DNA of 33,451 bases from NCBI GenBank assembly GCA_046726435.1, contig JBKPAM010000047.1, forward strand, positions 1-33,451, read 5' to 3'. Both the position numbers and the translations under genes were made by a program. The notes under the pieces are model-generated. The model was not told the DNA's origin, searched no databases, and saw nothing but the letters and a program-made list of their open reading frames with translations. This document shows positions 32,091 through 33,451 of the stretch, piece after piece. Position 1 is the first letter of the stretch; every line of letters begins with the position of its first letter. Origin of the DNA: AC-32 sp046726435 (GTDB taxonomy: Bacteria; Actinomycetota; Thermoleophilia; Gaiellales; Gaiellaceae).

Positions 32091-32474
32091 GTGGACGAGG
32101 CCGACGTGATCCTGGACGTCGAGTTCGCCGACGGCCTGCTCTTCCTCGTGCTCGAGAACGCCGGCTCGCGGCCCGCCCACGGGGTGCGCGTGCGCTTCGA
32201 CGAGCGGCTCCGCGGCCTGGGCGGCGAGCGGAGGATCGACCGGCTGCGCGTCTTCCGGCAGCTCGAGTTCCTCGGTCCGCACCGGCGCATCCCCATCTTC
32301 CTCGACCGCTCCGCGCTCTACTTCGCCCGCGAGGAGCCGACCCGCCTCGAGGCGAGGATCACCTGGCGCACCGACGAAGGCGCGCGCCGCTCGCGCACGA
32401 TTCGCCACGACCTCGACGCCTACAGCGACTTCCCCTACCTGGAGGTGCCCCCCGATGCCCATCGCCGCCCGTAA
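32091..32474 (+). CDS. Hypothetical protein paired with the tail-tube gene
   Basis: This 127-residue protein is predicted mainly beta-stranded (DVILDVEFADGLLFLVLENA, ARPHGV-like loop, TRLEARITWRTDEGARRSRT). It has the look of an immunoglobulin-like or CARDB-type sandwich, but I cannot name the family. GTG 32091 comes five bases after the stop of the preceding enzyme. It overlaps the following tail-tube gene by 20 bases, so the two are translationally linked and may act together. Confidence 0.7.
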   Translation: MDEADVILDVEFADGLLFLVLENAGSRPAHGVRVRFDERLRGLGGERRIDRLRVFRQLEFLGPHRRIPIFLDRSALYFAREEPTRLEARITWRTDEGARRSRTIRHDLDAYSDFPYLEVPPDAHRRP

Positions 32475-32892
32475 CGACCCGTACCTCAATTTCAACTTCC
32501 GCGTCGAGATCGAGGGCGCCGAGGTGGCCCGCTTCAGCGAGGTCGACTTGCCCGAGGGCCGAATCGAGACGATCGCATACCGCGCGGGCGGCGACTTGGG
32601 CCGGGCTCGCCAGCTGCCCGGGCGCGTCGAGTACGGCCGGGTCGTCCTGCGCCACGGCTTCGCCGGTGATCCGAGGCTCTTCCAGTGGTGGCGCGCCGTC
32701 GCCGAGGGCAACCTCGACCGCCGGAACCTCGCCATCATCCTGCTGGACGAGCTGAGGCGCGACAAGGTCCGCTGGGCGGTCTACGAGGCCTGGCCCGCCA
32801 GGTGGGTGGGCCCGAGTTTCCGCGCGCTCGGCAACGCCGTCGCGATCGAGACCATCGAGCTCGCCCACGAGGGTATCGAGCAGATCGTCTAA
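32455..32892 (+). CDS. Phage-tail-tube-like protein, T4 gp19 family
   Basis: This 145-residue protein matches the gp19/conserved phage tail region family. NDPYLNFNFRVEIEG at the N-terminus is the diagnostic opening, then EVARFSEVDLPEG, ...LPGRVEYGRVVLRHG and LFQWWRAVAEGNLDRRNLAI. In phages and extracellular contractile injection systems such proteins stack as the inner tube. GGAGGT at 32446 and before supports ATG 32455. No sheath, baseplate, spike or AAA ATPase gene is in the window, so here it is an orphan with one partner gene. Confidence 0.88.
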   Translation: MPIAARNDPYLNFNFRVEIEGAEVARFSEVDLPEGRIETIAYRAGGDLGRARQLPGRVEYGRVVLRHGFAGDPRLFQWWRAVAEGNLDRRNLAIILLDELRRDKVRWAVYEAWPARWVGPSFRALGNAVAIETIELAHEGIEQIV

Positions 32893-32939
32893 GTCGCCCC
32901 GCGAAGGGCTCACCCGGAGGGTGGGTACGATCGGCTCGG

Positions 32940-33451
32940 GTGACGCTCGCACAGCTTTCGGTCACGGTGGCCCTGCTCGCGGGGCTCGGTCTCGTGGCCG
33001 GCCGGGTCGGGCTCTCCGCGATTCCCGCCTATCTGCTCGCCGGGCTGCTGCTGGGCCCACACGAGCCCAAGGCGCTGAGCATCATCGAGCCTTCCGAGGT
33101 GACCGACTTCGTCGCGGAGATCGGGCTCGTGTTCCTGCTCTTCTTCCTCGGGCTCGAGTTCACGATCGGGAGGATCGCGCGCAGCCGGTGGCTCGCCCTC
33201 TTCGGCGGTGGGATCGACCTGGTGGTGAACGGCGCGCTCGGCCTGCTCGTGGGCGTGGCGGCGTTTGGCTTCAGCCTCGCGGGGCTCATCCTCGCCGCTG
33301 CCGTGTACGTCTCGTCGAGCGCGGTCACCGTCAAGGGCCTGATCGACTTCCGCCGCCTCGCCGACGACGAGACCGACCTCGTGCTCGCGATCCTCGTCGC
33401 GGAGGATCTCGTGATCGGGCTCGTGCTCGCGTTCGCGTCGGGCGGCGGTGG
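32940..33451 (+). CDS. Cation/proton antiporter, CPA2 (KefB) type, 5' part
   Basis: The window ends inside this gene, so only about 170 residues are visible. They are strongly hydrophobic and match the start of CPA2 monovalent cation/proton antiporters: GLSAIPAYLLAGLLLGPHEP, EIGLVFLLFFLGLEFTIGRI and YVSSSAVTVKGLIDFRRLAD, then VAEDLVIGLVLAFAS. GTG 32940 is chosen from the family N-terminus. A -10-like TACGAT (32926-32931) ends eight bases before it, so the transcript has little or no leader. Confidence 0.88.
   Translation, partial: MTLAQLSVTVALLAGLGLVAGRVGLSAIPAYLLAGLLLGPHEPKALSIIEPSEVTDFVAEIGLVFLLFFLGLEFTIGRIARSRWLALFGGGIDLVVNGALGLLVGVAAFGFSLAGLILAAAVYVSSSAVTVKGLIDFRRLADDETDLVLAILVAEDLVIGLVLAFASGGG

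Overview
The window is about 70% G+C DNA that looks like an actinobacterial chromosome, most likely of the class Thermoleophilia. This placement is inference. It rests on the base composition, NarL-type kinases and regulators, an ECF42-type sigma factor beside a DGPF protein, secreted proteins ending in a PASTA domain, an archaeal/eukaryotic-type prolyl-tRNA synthetase, and many start codons that sit where transcription would begin (leaderless genes). No rRNA, CRISPR array or insertion sequence was seen.

Layout. (1) 64-136 is an intact tRNA-Ala(CGC). A 54-nt copy of its 3' part lies at 9030-9083 in the same orientation, so 137-9083 has the outline of a tRNA-integrated island without an integrase. 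Its cargo is a histidine kinase and NarL regulator (overlapping genes), a membrane-anchored alpha/beta hydrolase, an ABC ATPase with a MacB/FtsX-type permease (overlapping genes) and a DUF998 membrane protein. (2) 9349-10868 holds an unrecognised minus-strand gene and the remains of a secreted FN3-proline-rich-PASTA protein. (3) 11069-14158 is a DGPF (YCII) gene, its ECF42-like sigma factor and a DHA2-type MFS exporter. The first and last share an almost identical promoter at almost the same distance from the start codon, which suggests one regulon. (4) 14465-17042 is cydAB, a cytochrome bd-type quinol oxidase. (5) 17053-18691 (minus) is proS with an unusual leader: a proline-rich 28-codon ORF, alternative RNA pairings and a second short ORF that overlaps the proS start.

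(6) 18762-24765 holds an ABM-like protein, a cupin, a GAF-PAS histidine kinase, a single-domain globin, a small secreted protein, a broken secreted delta-60/InlB-like/PASTA gene, and a receiver-only protein overlapping a NarL regulator that is a close paralogue of the island regulator. (7) 24872-30267 has a secreted sialidase-like propeller protein facing a minus-strand group of an L,D-transpeptidase, a Crp/Fnr regulator and a di-heme cytochrome c peroxidase-like protein. (8) 30357-33451 has a membrane protein with a His cluster, a PEP mutase/isocitrate lyase family enzyme, an orphan gp19-type tail-tube protein with a small partner gene, and the start of a CPA2-type cation/proton antiporter cut by the window edge.

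Respiration and redox genes (cydAB, globin, di-heme protein, Crp/Fnr) and signalling genes (two kinases, three receiver proteins, ECF sigma, Crp) dominate. The least ordinary features are the proS leader, the ECF42 promoter pair, the tRNA-flanked segment and the orphan tail-tube gene.
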